Below, piece by piece: positions 9,820 to 22,742 of a DNA stretch of 64,000 nt. This DNA is from Anastatus disparis (lineage: Eukaryota; Arthropoda; Insecta; Hymenoptera; Eupelmidae), in contig JAFFSR010000240.1 in assembly GCA_017163975.1 (NCBI GenBank), positions 62,001 through 126,000 of the forward strand. The letters run 5' to 3'. Positions within the stretch are counted from its first letter, which is position 1, and each line of letters opens with the position of its first letter. Below the pieces are notes generated by a model that saw only the letters and a program-made list of their open reading frames with translations, was not told the origin of the DNA and searched no databases. Position numbers and translations under genes: made by a program.

Positions 9820-11924
9820 TTATAAAATAGATCGAGTAGCAACATACAAAAGTTTTTCATTTTCAAATTTCAAACAGGGATGTAAATTTGGCAAATTAGT
9901 GACATCTTTAAAGATATGTTTTCTATTCTGCACCGATTTGATCTTATAAGCAAAGATGTGATCATTAAAATATTCGCTTTCAAATTCTGTCATCAATACA
10001 TATACATTAGTCTTTTTAATGAATATTTTAATAATTTCTCCAAAAATAAGAGACTTTTCTTCGATTGTTGTCACTAAAATCATGCCAGTTTGAGAGTATA
10101 CACCGTTAAAATTTACTTGACTTGTAGTAAATATTTCTTTGGGGCGCGAATCATTAGGGAAATACTTTCTTAAATCTACAATATCGATAATTTTATAATT
10201 ATCATATATTACATTATTTGTTGAATAATGTTTACAATTTTTCAAATATGCTGTTCTTAACTGATTTTTTATACATATTGATTTAGGAATGTTTTGTGTA
10301 TTGCTAATAACAGACGAGATTGATTTTAGTTGCTTATGTTTCGACTCATATCTCATACACCATGTGTATATTAGCGGACCATATTTTCTGAGTGACTGTG
10401 CAAGATGAGTCATGTTATGAAATTTATATGTAATTGGGCCATATAGATCTTTATACAATGATAAAAAATTAGTAACAAGTAATTCTAATTGTATAATATG
10501 AGGTTCGTCAATTTGTGGCAATGTTACGATACCTATGATTTTTCGAAAAAGTATATATAAATTCCAAACAATATTCTCTTCTTTAATATTAAAACCAACT
10601 AGTAAACCAAAATATCGACAGAAGCAAATCATTTCCGACGCTGACATTTTTAATTTGATCTTCGAAATAAGATGATTCTGTTTAATGATGGGAATCTTAT
10701 TTGAACTTTCTAATAGACCGTACGGAAATGTTTGTATTCTATAATTTAAATATTCTAGAGAGAAAAATTTTTCCTCATAAATGAAATCGTTTAGAATATT
10801 GATGAATAAATAATGCGCTACTCCTTCGAAAATATCGTGCATGGCGTCTAATGAGATATTCTGGTATACATGAAATCCATTAACTTGGTGAAACACACAC
10901 TCTTCTTTTATACCAGTTTCTTTAGGATTTTTTTTGTTCAAATCATAATAATATGTTTGTTGAGTTCGTAAGGTAGCTGTATTTTCTTTTTCTAATTGGC
11001 GTATATTATTAATATTTTCATTACAAATTCTACATGGTTTTCCATTATTGAAGCTGTCGACAAATCCAAGAATCTGATTTAGCCCTTGATTATCACCCAA
11101 GATTTTAACTAATTGAAAATAGACCATGTAACTTTTGTTTTCAATATTAATAACTAAACCTTTATCTTTTAATTCATTAAGCTCTTCAATTAGATGTTTA
11201 AATATACTTTTATTTCCGAAATATTTTCGATCTTCTGAATAAAATAAAGCTACCAACAAAATATTGTCCAGCTCTGATGAAACTGTAGGTGGAAAGCAAG
11301 GTAAAGAAGCATAAATTGCACCCAATTTATTAATACCAGCATGTGAACCAAGTGCATTGCCTGCTTCAAATTCATCCTGATAGATAAAGATTGGAATGCG
11401 AAATTTAGAATCTGATAATTTATATTTTTTTGCCACAAATCAGCCTGCATTACATTTGTTATAATACTATAATCGTTGTTTAAATCATCAATATAATTAG
11501 TTATCATTTCAAATGCTCCAGGCATTTCTAGTAATACTTTTAGTGTCCACTTCAATGGAATATATGACATAGTAGAATTTACCAATCCTTCCACAAAGTT
11601 CCCTATTCCTTTTGAAAATCTAGTACCTACTTTATATTCTACTGGCATTTTCAACAAATTTTTATCTTCATACAATTGTAAAACCTTATGTTGAGTAGAA
11701 AATGAATCAAAAATAGTTTTGGAGTATTCTACAATTTCTTCCAAATTATGAAAAGTGTTCAAATTAGATTTAAGTTGTAATTGCTCTTTTATAAAGTTTA
11801 TATAAGTGTTAGTTGTAAAATTTATAAGTGCATCAATAAAATTTTGTGCAACTTTTCTAGGTATGGCATTATTACCATAGAATTGTAAGGATATCGATAA
11901 CATTTCTTTTTCTAAATCAATCAT
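9820..11924 (-). CDS. Transposase-like protein of cassette A (one frameshift)
   Basis: Two overlapping frames, 11924-11250 and 11436-9820, form one protein of about 700 residues. The break lies in an A-run near 11430, where one base appears to be missing. The second part shows GNALGSHAG, a CRIC motif, SLDAMHDIFEGV (an Asp plus MH motif like that of CMC/EnSpm-type transposases) and a late RYESKHKQ block that may supply the acidic partner. The product is most like uncharacterised animal proteins thought to be transposase-derived; I cannot name the family with certainty. It aligns with 62913-64000 (GNGLGTHAG, LFYSKDRQRFGN) but lacks the roughly 100-residue zinc-finger N-terminus seen there. It follows the SAM gene by 184 bp on the same strand. 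Confidence 0.7.
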
Positions 11925-12108
11925 ATTGAATAACTATATCTATAATTTTAAACAAATAAACTATTTTAATAAATAACGATTTTAATGAAATTCAAATCAA
12001 TAGTTTATAAATGAAACCCTGTCTTTATTAAGAAAAAAAGTTATATTTACACTTAGTACAATCTTTAACATTAAAAAAAAATAAATGTTGAACATAAGTT
12101 AATAAAAA

Positions 12109-14960
12109 CTATACATTTAACTTTTCAAGTGATTCAATTAATTTAGTCACGACATTATAATTTTTGCATTGGTTCATTTCATGTTCATACACATATCTTT
12201 GTATGAAAATCCATATATGTTTGGACTCAGTAGGGAAATCCGAATGTAATGAAAAAAAAGTTTTGTAGCAATAATCTACGGCTTCAACTATGGATTTAGA
12301 CTTTACATCAAATTTGCATTTATTTACAATAATTTGAACACTTATATTACTTTCAGTATCTCCATCTGATTTATAATCCCCAATAAATGCAATATATGGT
12401 CCAATTTCTTTATCTGAAGAAAAAGCTTCCCTCTTCAGTTGGAATTCGTTCAACTCTTCTTCTGTCTATTAAAAAAATAAAAAATTGAGTAAAATAAGAT
12501 TTTTAATATTGTAAATTTGGATTTTATCTTTTAAAATAGGGCCAATGAGAAATGAAATTTTCTACTTTTAAAAAGCGTAACAATTATTAAAAGTAATTAA
12601 TTTTTCAATACAATTTTATTAAATAAATAGATATTGAGCATTATTAAAAAATAATGAATTTTAGATTGTTAGGCTTATTGATAGTTGAAAATTTCATTTT
12701 TATTTATTAACTAAATAAATAAGTAATACTATCCATGAACGTATCAAAAAAGCTATATATATTATAACAAAAAATTATGAAAATATTGAGCTCTGAGTAT
12801 TAAAATTGTAATTTTTCAGGTGATGTAAAACAGACACTTCATCGGTTCTTTGAAATATTTACTATCTATTTATTTTATTGCAAAATTTCAGAAAAAGAAA
12901 TACATTAGTTCGTAGTAAATGTTGTAATTAATATTGAATTTAAATTTGAAATTAACTCATTCATTAGTAATTAAAAATTTTGGGTTAATTATTATTTTTT
13001 TAACTTGAAATATTAAAACCTGAATTTCTCAATAATTAATCAATCCATCTAAAAATTTAATTGAACGATTTCCGTGATACATATTACAAGCTAAGGCATC
13101 TTTTTTCTTAAACCTTTATAATCGAAGAAGAAAATGGTAAAAATTAATGAGTACGTAGTGTCCATTTTACATGACCTTAATTCTTACATGTACTTTTCGA
13201 AATCAATGAATTGATTACCTGAACATTGATTATGAAAGACTGCGTTACATCTTTGATGGTATTACTAAATGTTGCGATAATCTCGCCGTTTTTACTCCTT
13301 TTTCTATTAACAATTGTCCCCAATAATCTGGGAAGGCAAAGTAACGCAACAATATAGTCTTTTCCTGCAAAGATCATTAAAAAATTATCTTATAATGATT
13401 GTAAATATTTTTAAATCAATTTCAAGTAAAAATATTTAATGAATACCTATATTTATTAATTGTTCATCAGTCTCCTCAGTTAATTTTTTTTCAATTCAGC
13501 ATGTTGTATTACACGGTGTGCCACTTGATTCCAAGTGTTAATAAATTTTTTTCCAATTTCAGGATACAAAAAATCAAAGTCAATAGATAACTAAAAATTT
13601 ATTAAAGTGACAATTAGGAAAATCACAAAAAAAATGGAAATTGATTTGATTATATTAAATACTAAAAATTTTACCAGCAAATTACCAAAAGTGGAGTCCA
13701 AGCATTTATAAAGTGCAAAAAAATGGGAATTTTTTTTGCATCTTTCCCTAATTGAAAAAGTTTGACGCCACTTTTCAATTACTTCATTTTCTGGTTGATT
13801 ATTATTTTGTAGATATTCTACTTCTTTACCCACGTTGATCAATAGAACATCTATAAATATAGGTTTAATGATATACTTAAAAAATATAATATATTAACCC
13901 TTTCAGAACCGATAGGAATTTACGAAGATGATTTTCGTTTTTATTATAGATATACAAAATTATTTTGAAATTTTTAAAAATAAATACGTGTATTAGATTG
14001 CAATTGACTATTTCCGATTTCAAACTGGGGGTCTAAGTTATTATATCCTATATGTAGAAACTGAGAAAACTTAAAAACAAAAAAATATATTACAACAATT
14101 GCTTAATAAATAAACGCCTATCACCGTAAAATGGTTATCAGAGCATTTAATAATAAAATAAAAATTCAGTTCTGGATGGATTAAAAAAGTATTCTCGGCT
14201 TGATTTGAATACCTTCTGGTTGCGAATCTTCTTTGCTTGTTAGTTTAAGAGCAAGTAATTTACGACGCAGATTTAAATATTTGTTGTAGAGACAACCACA
14301 CGTTTGGAATACTTTTCTGTTAACTACTTTATATGGACTGTAAAATGCTAAGCTATAATCTTCGACAGATTGATTAGGTGGCTTAAAAATTGCACTCAAC
14401 TCCTTTGATATCGCCAAAAATCTTGGTTTTTTCATACTGAAAATAAAAAAGAATATGTTTTGTAACAATTGATACAGAAATGTTAGATATTAAATGCAGT
14501 TAAAAACCTATAAATTCCTGTACTATCAAATTCATATTCTATAATTAAATCGGTTAGTAAATGCGTATCCAAAGTTTGATTTATTTTAAAAGATGCCAAC
14601 ACCATTTTACCCCTTACAGTGGTTTTCAATAACTCGAGAAAATAATGACAAAACATATTTTAGAATAGTATACTGACGAATGATGGTGATCACGTCAAGT
14701 GTACTTTCATCAACATTCACAGAATCAACACTATGCAACGTATTCACACTTATGTCAATATTTGGTGATGGTGAGTTTGAGGCAACAGGAATTGGTAATG
14801 GATTGATGTTTAAAACATTTGAAGGAGGGGGACATGCATTATTTTTCCATTCTTCAAATCTACGCATAAACTTTCGTTTAAAACCACACTCTGTGTTACT
14901 AAATAATTCATTTATCAAAGTCTCATCAATACATTCAAAAATTTCTTGATCTATACCAGC
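12109..14960 (-). CDS. SAM-domain gene of cassette A (multi-exon, N-terminus missing)
   Basis: Exon-like blocks on the minus strand align in order with the intact gene at 58.5 kb. About 14960-14684 holds the second half of a SAM domain (FKRKFMRRFEEW). About 14625-14520 contains LASFKINQTLDTHLLTDLI. About 14436-14181 (FLAISKELSAIF...YNKYLNLRRKL) matches the ELALLIRETF...GKLYDKH exon. About 13842-13591 (EVIEKWRQTFSIRERCKK) and 12453-12109 (the C-terminal block with AVDYCYKTFFSLHSDFP) complete it. AG acceptors precede the 14960 and 14436 blocks. The first half of the SAM domain is not visible upstream, where a satellite begins at about 15115. Exon ends are approximate and the reading may be damaged. 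The role is unknown; SAM domains normally mediate protein-protein oligomerisation. Confidence 0.6.
12460..14960 (-). other. Introns of the SAM gene, cassette A
   Basis: The AT-rich non-coding intervals between the listed exon blocks (for example about 12460-13170 and 13850-14170) show no other feature. Confidence 0.4.
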
Positions 14961-15114
14961 CTCTGTAAACAATAGAAAACATAGAAAATGATAAAAAAAA
15001 TGCAAGCTATAAGATTTTTTGTCAACTAACAAACTGATATAAATTTCAATATTATTTGGTAGAAAAGACATGTAGAAATGAAATTTTATTATTTTAAAAC
15101 GAATAGTTCAACAT

Positions 15115-15668
15115 TTATATCATTACATATGTTATTTGATGTTGGACCAAAAACATGACTTTTATTTAAAAAACTTACATAATTTTAAAATGTCCTATTG
15201 AAATATAATGTCAATACATATCAAGGTAATTTAGGTTGTATTATAAAACATAACAGTTCTATGATTAAAAAAAATATTCTTATATGTATATTATAAAAGG
15301 AATCATCATAGATTAAATCAAATCTGAAACTCTTTAACAATTTTTTAAGTCAAATAACAGTACAACCAAGATTACATTTATATGCATTGATACCATACTA
15401 GAGCTAGATATTTTAAAGCAACGAACACAATATCATAGCTTTTAGTGCTATAATTTGAAGAAAAATTAATCTAACACATAACATAAAACATTTCATTCGA
15501 CATGGACTGAAACTGGACATTGAGCTTTTCTAAGTCTAATTATAATTTCATTTTTAATTATTTATTTTGAAAACTATAGCATTAATAGTTATGAAACTTA
15601 GCAAATAAGTTTATAGTGTTCTGCGTAACATAATATCAATACAAATCCATGTAATGTGGATTGTATTG
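15115..15668. repeat. ~620-bp satellite, left part
   Basis: This partial unit matches the units at 21221-22740 (shared ACTAGAGCTAGATATTTTAA and TGACATTGAGCTTTTC-like segments). It is separated from them only by the LINE at 15669-21215. Confidence 0.85.
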
Positions 15669-16228
15669 ATAGATAGATAGATAGATACTATTTATTGTAT
15701 ATCATATTATTATACAAAGGGCGTGTAATACAATTCATAAATATAATATTAAGTATTGCACATAAACAATGAATAAATGTAAAAATATTGCACATAAAAC
15801 AATGTATAAATATAAAATATTGCACATAAAACAATGTATAAATACAATATATTGCAATTGATATCACAGTCAGTTACTAAACCTAATAATACTGAATAAG
15901 TAAGTCACAACAAAAGAAGTGATATCACAGATATAAAAAAAAAATATAGTAAAATACACGCAATCCTATAAATTAAAAGTCAGTCATACAATATCTATCA
16001 GTCATAGTATATAAAATTTTTAATTTAAAATACAAAATGAAAAATGATAAATAATGCAATAAAATAATAAAGCGTATGCAGTAGCACAAAAACGCAGTCA
16101 AAATAATAAAAACAAGTAGAGCATTCACTCACTAACCATTCAGCCAATAAATACAATCACACCTTAAGCCTATATAAGGGACGTCACATTATAATAAATT
16201 AACATATAAATAAAAAATAAAACTTAGT
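15669..16228 (-). other. LINE 3' UTR and microsatellite tail
   Basis: Non-coding, with short internal duplications around TTGCACATAAA...CAATGTATAAAT (15750-15850). It ends in (TATC)n on the minus strand. Confidence 0.75.
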
Positions 16229-18103
16229 TTACTGAAGGTCGAGCAAGTACCCCATCAGAGCCGACTTAAACCTGCTGAGTGATGGAAGATTCTTTATATC
16301 AGCAGGCAGGGAGTTCCAAAAATGCGCACCCTGAACCTGAAAGGAATTCCTTCCAGTCTCAGTACGCATGTAGGGCACCGCGAAATCCCTAATCTCTCCC
16401 CTAGTGGCTACCCTAGGTACATATCTAGTGAAGAGACCCACTAGATACTCGGGAGTATTCATGCGCACGATTTTGTACATAAGTACAGCCATAAAATACT
16501 GTCTCCTCGCATCAGTACGCAGCCAACCCAGCGCAGCTCTATGAGGAGAGATATGATCGCCCATTCTCACGCCTAATACATATCTCACACATGAATTTTG
16601 TAGTCTTTGTAATCGTCTTTTCAACCCCTGTGAGGCATCGAGCAGAACTACTGAGCAGTAATCGAGATGTGGAAACAGCAGGGCGGTTGCGAGTTGTTTG
16701 CGCAGAGCCTCAGTGGTATACCGACGAAAAAACCGTAAGCCATACATAGTTCTATTAAACTTCTTAGTCAGCATATTAACATGTGGCTCCCATGATAGCT
16801 TAGAGTCAAGCACAACACCAAGGCTCGTAACGGTATCAGAGAAAGATATGCCGACACCATCCTCAAGCTCAATCGTCCTTGGCTCACCAGCATAAAAGTC
16901 ATTAATAAATCGACCATTGCCAAAAACGATCGCTTTAGTTTTGTTTGCATTTAGTGTGAGAGAAGCATCAACAGCCCACTCCGACACCGCCTTGGCCGCC
17001 CTCTGTAGAATGCGAATACCTTCATGCACATCCTCATAAGAGACCTGCGTATAAATTTGCAGGTCATCTGCATATAATAGGTGCTCGACACAACCGGAGT
17101 CAAGGGTGTCACGTATGTTATTAATGTAAAGGCAAAACAACAGAGGCCCCAGCACTGAACCCTGCGGAACTCCTAAATTGGTTGTTAGCCAATTCGATTC
17201 CTCTTTTAAATGCGTGAAAACCATTTGTTTCCTACCTGATAAATAGGAGCTAATCCACTTGAGTGCAGCCCTGGAAAACCCCATCGATCTCAGCCTTGCA
17301 AGTAATTTGGAGTGAGAGATCGTGTCGAATGCCTTACTAAAGTCAAACAGAAGTAGTAGCGTGACAAGTTTCTTATCTAGACCTGATCTTATGTCGTCAG
17401 TAAGTTTAAGTATGGCAGTCTGCGTTGAGTGATGCTTTCTAAAACCAGTCTGCATAGAGTCAAGTATCCGATGTGTCGTAATATACTCTTGCAATTGGTC
17501 ATGAGCAATCTTCTCCAGGACCTTTGAAAGAAAACATAAGATTGCTATGGGCCTAAAATCTTTAGGCATTGTTGGTGCAGGACACTTTTTTAATGGCACA
17601 ATGCGTGCACGCTTCCAAAGGCAAGGGAAGACCCCCCGTGCAAAAGAGGAATTGAACAGGGTCACAAGATGTTCTCCGATAAACGGTAAAGCCTTGAGTA
17701 TCACGCTCTGCGGAATGCCATCCCCGCCACAAGCCTGTGATGAAAAATGCGAAATTGCAAGGACCACATCAGTAACATTAATTGGTTTGAAGGCAAAGCC
17801 ACTTTCACTACACTGGGAAAGAATTCTCTTACATTCCTCATTGTCATCGTGCGGCGAGACTGACACCCCCGCAAAGTGCGCATTAAGCTCATCCGGAGTA
17901 AATCCATTCAAGTCCCCTTGAGGTCCGGACAAGAGTCCCAGGTCTTTTAACTCCTTCCAGACATTACCTTTGGCAAGAGCTTCGAACAGTCTGTTATGAT
18001 AGTAAGTAGTCCTAGCTTGTTCAGTCTGCTCGTCAATCGTTTTACGTAGTTGCAGAGAGATATCTCTCATCCTTCGTCCGTTGGTATCTTCGATACGTGG
18101 CAT
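16229..18103 (-). CDS. LINE ORF2: reverse transcriptase part
   Basis: 624 codons covering the whole RT domain: the fingers segment (VLEKIAHDQLQEYI, GFRKHHSTQTAIL), the catalytic LLFDFSKAFDTISH, the NLGVPQGSVLGPLLF motif and the active-site LLYADDLQIY. These are followed by thumb sequence and a C-terminal tail with WNSLPADIKNLPSLSRFK. It reverse-transcribes the element's RNA at a nicked target site. It is separated from the endonuclease frame by a frameshift at about 18042-18103. The RT frame itself is intact. Confidence 0.92.
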   Translation of the reverse strand: MPRIEDTNGRRMRDISLQLRKTIDEQTEQARTTYYHNRLFEALAKGNVWKELKDLGLLSGPQGDLNGFTPDELNAHFAGVSVSPHDDNEECKRILSQCSESGFAFKPINVTDVVLAISHFSSQACGGDGIPQSVILKALPFIGEHLVTLFNSSFARGVFPCLWKRARIVPLKKCPAPTMPKDFRPIAILCFLSKVLEKIAHDQLQEYITTHRILDSMQTGFRKHHSTQTAILKLTDDIRSGLDKKLVTLLLLFDFSKAFDTISHSKLLARLRSMGFSRAALKWISSYLSGRKQMVFTHLKEESNWLTTNLGVPQGSVLGPLLFCLYINNIRDTLDSGCVEHLLYADDLQIYTQVSYEDVHEGIRILQRAAKAVSEWAVDASLTLNANKTKAIVFGNGRFINDFYAGEPRTIELEDGVGISFSDTVTSLGVVLDSKLSWEPHVNMLTKKFNRTMYGLRFFRRYTTEALRKQLATALLFPHLDYCSVVLLDASQGLKRRLQRLQNSCVRYVLGVRMGDHISPHRAALGWLRTDARRQYFMAVLMYKIVRMNTPEYLVGLFTRYVPRVATRGEIRDFAVPYMRTETGRNSFQVQGAHFWNSLPADIKNLPSLSRFKSALMGYLLDLQ

Positions 18104-19080
18104 CTCTCTTGCACCGCATCTGCGACAATCCTTTGTCTATCCACGGAAACTTATCTTTACCAATTTTAAGTGTTTTTAGCGGTGCCAGATTATGTATTGC
18201 TGCCGTAAGATTGTCACAGAGGCAGTCAAGTGCAGATTCCGGGTCAACTGTACCAACTGTAAATGGCGTCCAATCACAGCCGGCCAGACTCTGTACTAAT
18301 AACGTCGGACAAATATCTTTATAGTTTCTATACTCAATTGCTTTTTTATCTGTTATGACATGACTACAGGAAATACATACATCAATTAAGTTATGCCGAC
18401 TGTGAAAATTCGCCGGTAAGTTTCGTGCGTCAAGTACTGTGTCATTATCGTCAACAAAAATCAGGTCAATCCAAGTGTGAGACGTCGGAGTGTGATGCGT
18501 GGCACCGTGCTGGACCAGCTGCAACGAAAGCTCAGTCGATAACTTGTTAAGAAGTTTGGCATCACTGCTCTCACGCAGGAGATCGGCATTCAGGTCTCCC
18601 ATTATAATTTTATGAGAGTATTCAGAGGCATAATTTCTCAAAACATCTAAAAAGTTTGTATTTTTAATAAACGAAATAGCAGGAGGCCGATAAATAACAG
18701 AAACCAACACGGGTTCAGAGCTGCCCATTTGCACAGAACAGAAAATATATTCAGGCACCTCCGGTTTACCCTCACTATGAATAGTTTGAGTATCCGAAGT
18801 AGCCAAAATAGTGCATTTTAGATTGTTTTTAATATACAAGGCTACTCCTCCACCGCGCAGGTTTCTGTCCTGTCTGAATACTTTATACCCCTTGACCCGA
18901 ATGACGTCATCTGAAACAGACGGACCCAGCCAGGTCTCAGCAACCCCAAATATGTCGTAAGAAGGACTACCACTTAGGAACTCACGCACCTGTCCAATGT
19001 GAGCTCTCAACGAAGTCACATTCAGAAAGCACGCTCGCAGCTCACCCCTCCTCCCTGTACGACCCTCAAGGGAGGCCCGG
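18042..19080 (-). CDS. LINE ORF2: AP-like endonuclease part
   Basis: This is an exonuclease-endonuclease-phosphatase fold as in CR1/Jockey-type LINEs. It shows VAETWLGPS, the GGGVALYI block, VSVIYRPP, IIMGDLNADL and the terminal SRHNLIDV (the S-D/N-H region). The frame is open upstream of the first possible start (19019, a GTG) through ACFLN, so the true start lies further 5'. It ends in a shifted frame overlapping the RT ORF, so a fused ORF2 would need a frame correction. Confidence 0.88.
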
Positions 19081-19085
19081 CACAG

Positions 19086-20839
19086 TCATTGGGGAGAGGC
19101 CACATTCGATGTTACTCCGTCTTTAACTAAAACTAGGTTTGTCTCTACATTTTGTTGCTCGAAAACTTTGCTACATATGTTAATCGAAGGAGTTTCTGAG
19201 TTTTTTTCATTTACATTTAAATTTACATCATTAGATTCTTTATTATTAATCAATTTATCTAAGTCATTTTCGTTGCTAAAACTATATGCCCTCTCCCCTC
19301 TCTCCCTCCTCACCAGAAATTTGCCACGTCTATGCCAAACAAATTTAAAGCCTTTTCCTTGGCATACTTTTTTAATTTTTTAAAATTTACATATTTATCT
19401 TTAGGCATAAATTCGTTTATGAATATCAAATTATGATGTTTAAAAGTGGACAATCCACTGAGGAAGGAGGGATCAAGATCTGCAGATGAGAAACCCGTAA
19501 ATTGTCGTTTAGCCTCAAATACCTTCTGCGCCAGGTCCTCCTCGGAGAGTCTCACCAGCAATGAGAACGCACCCCTCGGACCGCCACCGATCCCACGTTC
19601 TGCAGACACCCCGTTCCTATCATCATTTTTAGTGATTTCCCTAACTGAAATTATATTCGCACGTTTGATTGTTGGGAGTATAGCACCAAGAACGGCACAC
19701 GCATAATCCTCCAGCCCAACATTGACTGCTGAGCAATCCAGCCCGCCAGAGATCACCAACATACCATCCCCGGAACCACACTCCGTCTCAATCTGACGGG
19801 GTGCCTCATCATTAATTACTGTGTGTGCATGTGGTGTTTGTGTTTCTGTTATGTCAATAAATCTAGATGTGTGAGTTGTTTGCTCAGTCGCGAGATCGGT
19901 AACGGCCTGCGCCACGCCAGCCACCCCGGACGTAAGGTCCAAGATGCCCCTGTCCACTTCACTAAATTCATTATTAAGAAATGTTTGCACATTATTGAGT
20001 TTATTATTAATAGTTGTAATTATAGTTTCAATTTTGTTGTTTAGAGTGGACAGGAAATCTCTTTCTAATTTTAGTATAGTTCCTTTAAGTTTTCGATTCT
20101 CCTCTAACAACTGCATCTGCTCATTTACTAATTTTTTAATAATTTCACTTTGTACTTCCATTTTGGACACAATGTCCCGCAGGCCATTGTCAGTATTCAT
20201 AACGTGGCTCTGAAAAGCCTCAATACTATTTTGAATTGAGTCAAGCCTGCCGGACAGTGCGCCCTCTAGAGCAGACACAGCTGCCCTCATTGAGGAAGAA
20301 TCTGAACATCCTTGGACCCCGTCAAAATTATTTATCTTATTATTATTATTGTTATTATTATTATTCGGGGCAACGTGCGCAGCGCCACCTCCCAAATACT
20401 TATTAGATAAATTGATACTTAATCTATTTCTCCCTCCATCCGCCGCGACGCCATTTTTGTTGGTCCCAATTTGCGCCGCGATAGTAGTAGTCTTCACTCG
20501 TGCTGGCTGCCCCTGAGATGTGATGACCGGTGTTACTTTCGAGTCGGTACGTGTTGGTGTAGAGGCACTGATGGGCTGTTTTGGAACAGCTTTGCGCGCG
20601 ATCATGTTCGGCGTAACTCCATTAACATTTGTGCTTCCGCCGGCCAGTGACGCAGATGACATGTCACTGTTTTTGTGTGTTTCGAGGCACTTCTTGCATT
20701 CATATTTTGTGCCATTATCCATTTTAGAACGTGTCATGCATTTAGTATGACAACGCTGCCGGCACGTGACACACAAATGGAGCTTTGCCATGCCCCATTT
20801 ATCATTGGTAGCAAGTTTACAGATCGCACAGCTGTCCAT
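19086..20839 (-). CDS. LINE ORF1: PHD-like finger protein
   Basis: The main frame is 20839-19310 (509 aa). The N-terminus has the Cys/His pattern CAICK...CVTCRQRCHTKC...CKKC, a PHD-like finger. A low-complexity Asn run and a coiled-coil region (about residues 190-310) follow, then a C-terminal domain near LLVRLSEEDLAQKVFEAKR. A short shifted frame (19313-19086) continues it, suggesting a frameshift near the end. ORF1 of CR1-type LINEs binds RNA and forms the RNP with ORF2; that role is assumed here. Confidence 0.85.
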
Positions 20840-21215
20840 TACTTTGACCTCACTTGTGCATACGCTCCAAAAGCTTATATGGTAATACAGATTTCCACTT
20901 TATTGGTCGAAGAGTAACTTAAGGATTACGTTCAGCGCCACCAGGATCTCTGCTTGCCGATAAAAATTGCCTCTCAAACTAACCTCAAAATAGCAGACTT
21001 CCTAACCTCGAAATTCAGCACCTTGGTAGAAATCTTAAAATAAAAAGCAAGGACCGCTATCAAAAATGATGTTTTATAGCTGAAACGGTGCCTTGCAATT
21101 TTAGCGAGCAAGAATCTGTAACAAAAACGCCCGTGGGCACAAAAATGCAGCACCAGAACAAAAACACAAATAACAGAAAATTCAGACGTGTTTAACTACT
21201 TATAGATGGATGGGA
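20840..21215 (-). promoter_or_regulatory. LINE 5' UTR
   Basis: Non-coding leader between the inferred 5' end of the element and the ORF1 ATG. An internal promoter is expected for a full-length LINE, but no specific element was recognised. Confidence 0.5.
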
Positions 21216-21220
21216 TATTG

Positions 21221-22740
21221 TAATGTCACTTTAAAAAAAGTTGGTGTTAAGTTTCATTTTTGGTGTAGCGACAACAAATATATTTGATAATATAGTTGTT
21301 GGACTGTTTGTTCCAAAACTATGGTTCTTAAAGTTTTAAAATATTACAAAAAATATTTAAATGGCCTGCTGCAACATAATCTTTATGCAAATCAATATAA
21401 TCTAGATTGCATTATAGAAAAAAATATTAAGTTCTATAGTTTGAAAAGAAGTTGCTTGATATAAATAAAAATTCATCAGAGATTAAATCAAATCTGAAAC
21501 TCTTTAACAATTTTATAGTCAAATAACAGTACAATCAAGATTACATTTATATGCATTGATACCATACTAGAGCTAGATATTTTAAAGCAACGAACACAAT
21601 ATCATAGCTTTTAGTGCTATAATTTGAAGAAAAATTAATTTAACAGATAACATATAACATTTCATTCGACATGCACTAAAAATGAAACTGGACATTGAGC
21701 TTTTCGAAGTCTAATTATAATTTCATTTTTAACTATTTATTTTGAAAACTATAGCACTAAGAGTTATGAAACTTTGCAAATAAGTTTATAGTGTTCTGCG
21801 TAACATAATATCAATACAACCCAGGTAATGTGGATTGTATTGTAATGTCACTTTAAAAAAAGTTGATGTTAAGTTTCATTTTTGGTGTAGCGACAACAAA
21901 TATATTTGATAATATTATTGTTGGACTATTCGTTCCAAAACTATGGTTCTTAAAGTTTTAAAATATTACAAAAAATTTTTAAATGACCTGCTGCAACATA
22001 ATCTTTATGCTAATCAATATAATCTAGATTGCATTATAGAAAAAAATATTAAGTTCTATAGTTTGAAAAGAAGTTGATATAAATAAAAATTCTTCAGAGA
22101 TTAAATCAAATCTGAAACTCTTTAACAATTTTATAGTCAAATAACAGTACAATCAAGATTACATTTATATGCATTGATACCATACTAGAGCTAGATATTT
22201 TAAAGCAACGAACAGAATATCATAGCTTTCAGTGCTATAATTTGAAGAAAAATTAATCTAACAGATAACATACAACATTTCATTCGACATGCACTAAAAA
22301 TGAAACTGGACATTGAGCTTTTCGAAGTCTAATTATAATTTCATTTTTAACTATTTATTTTGAAAACTATAGCACTAAGAGTTATGAAACTTTGCAAATT
22401 AGTTTACAATGTTCTGCGTAAAATAATATCAATAAAACCCAGGTAATGTGGAATGTATTGTAATGTCACTTTAAAAAAAGTTGGTGTTAAGTTTCATTTT
22501 TGGTGTATCAATAACAAATATATTTAATAATATAGATGTTAGACTGTTCGTTTAAAAACTAGGGTTTAAAAAGTTTCAAAATTTTGCAAATACTTTTAAA
22601 ATGGCCTGCTGTAACATAATCTTAATGCAAATTAATATTATCTAGATGGCTTTATAGAAAATAATATTGAATTCAAAAATTTGATAAGAAGTTGTTATAA
22701 AAAAGAATTCATCTATAGTTTGAATAAAAATTATGTATTA
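21221..22740. repeat. ~620-bp satellite, right part
   Basis: Tandem units start at 21221, 21843 and 22461 with TAATGTCACTTTAAAAAAAG (periods 622 and 618). The third unit is truncated near 22740 where the next array begins. It is non-coding. Together with 15115-15668 this gives about 3.5 units before the LINE inserted. Confidence 0.9.
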
Positions 22741-22742
22741 CC

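Larger units (their letters stand above)
15669..21215 (-). mobile_element. Full-length CR1-like LINE
   Basis: A 5.5-kb non-LTR retrotransposon on the minus strand with ORF1 (PHD-like), endonuclease and reverse transcriptase. Its 3' end at 15669 is a (TATC)n microsatellite tail instead of poly(A). It is inserted in a satellite unit with the target duplication TATTG (15664-15668 and 21216-21220). The neighbouring satellite units supply the uninterrupted site, which supports both ends. The clade (CR1-like, including Daphne/L2-type relatives) is inferred from the PHD-bearing ORF1, the RT motifs and the tail. The reading frames carry frameshifts, so this copy is probably inactive. Confidence 0.9.
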
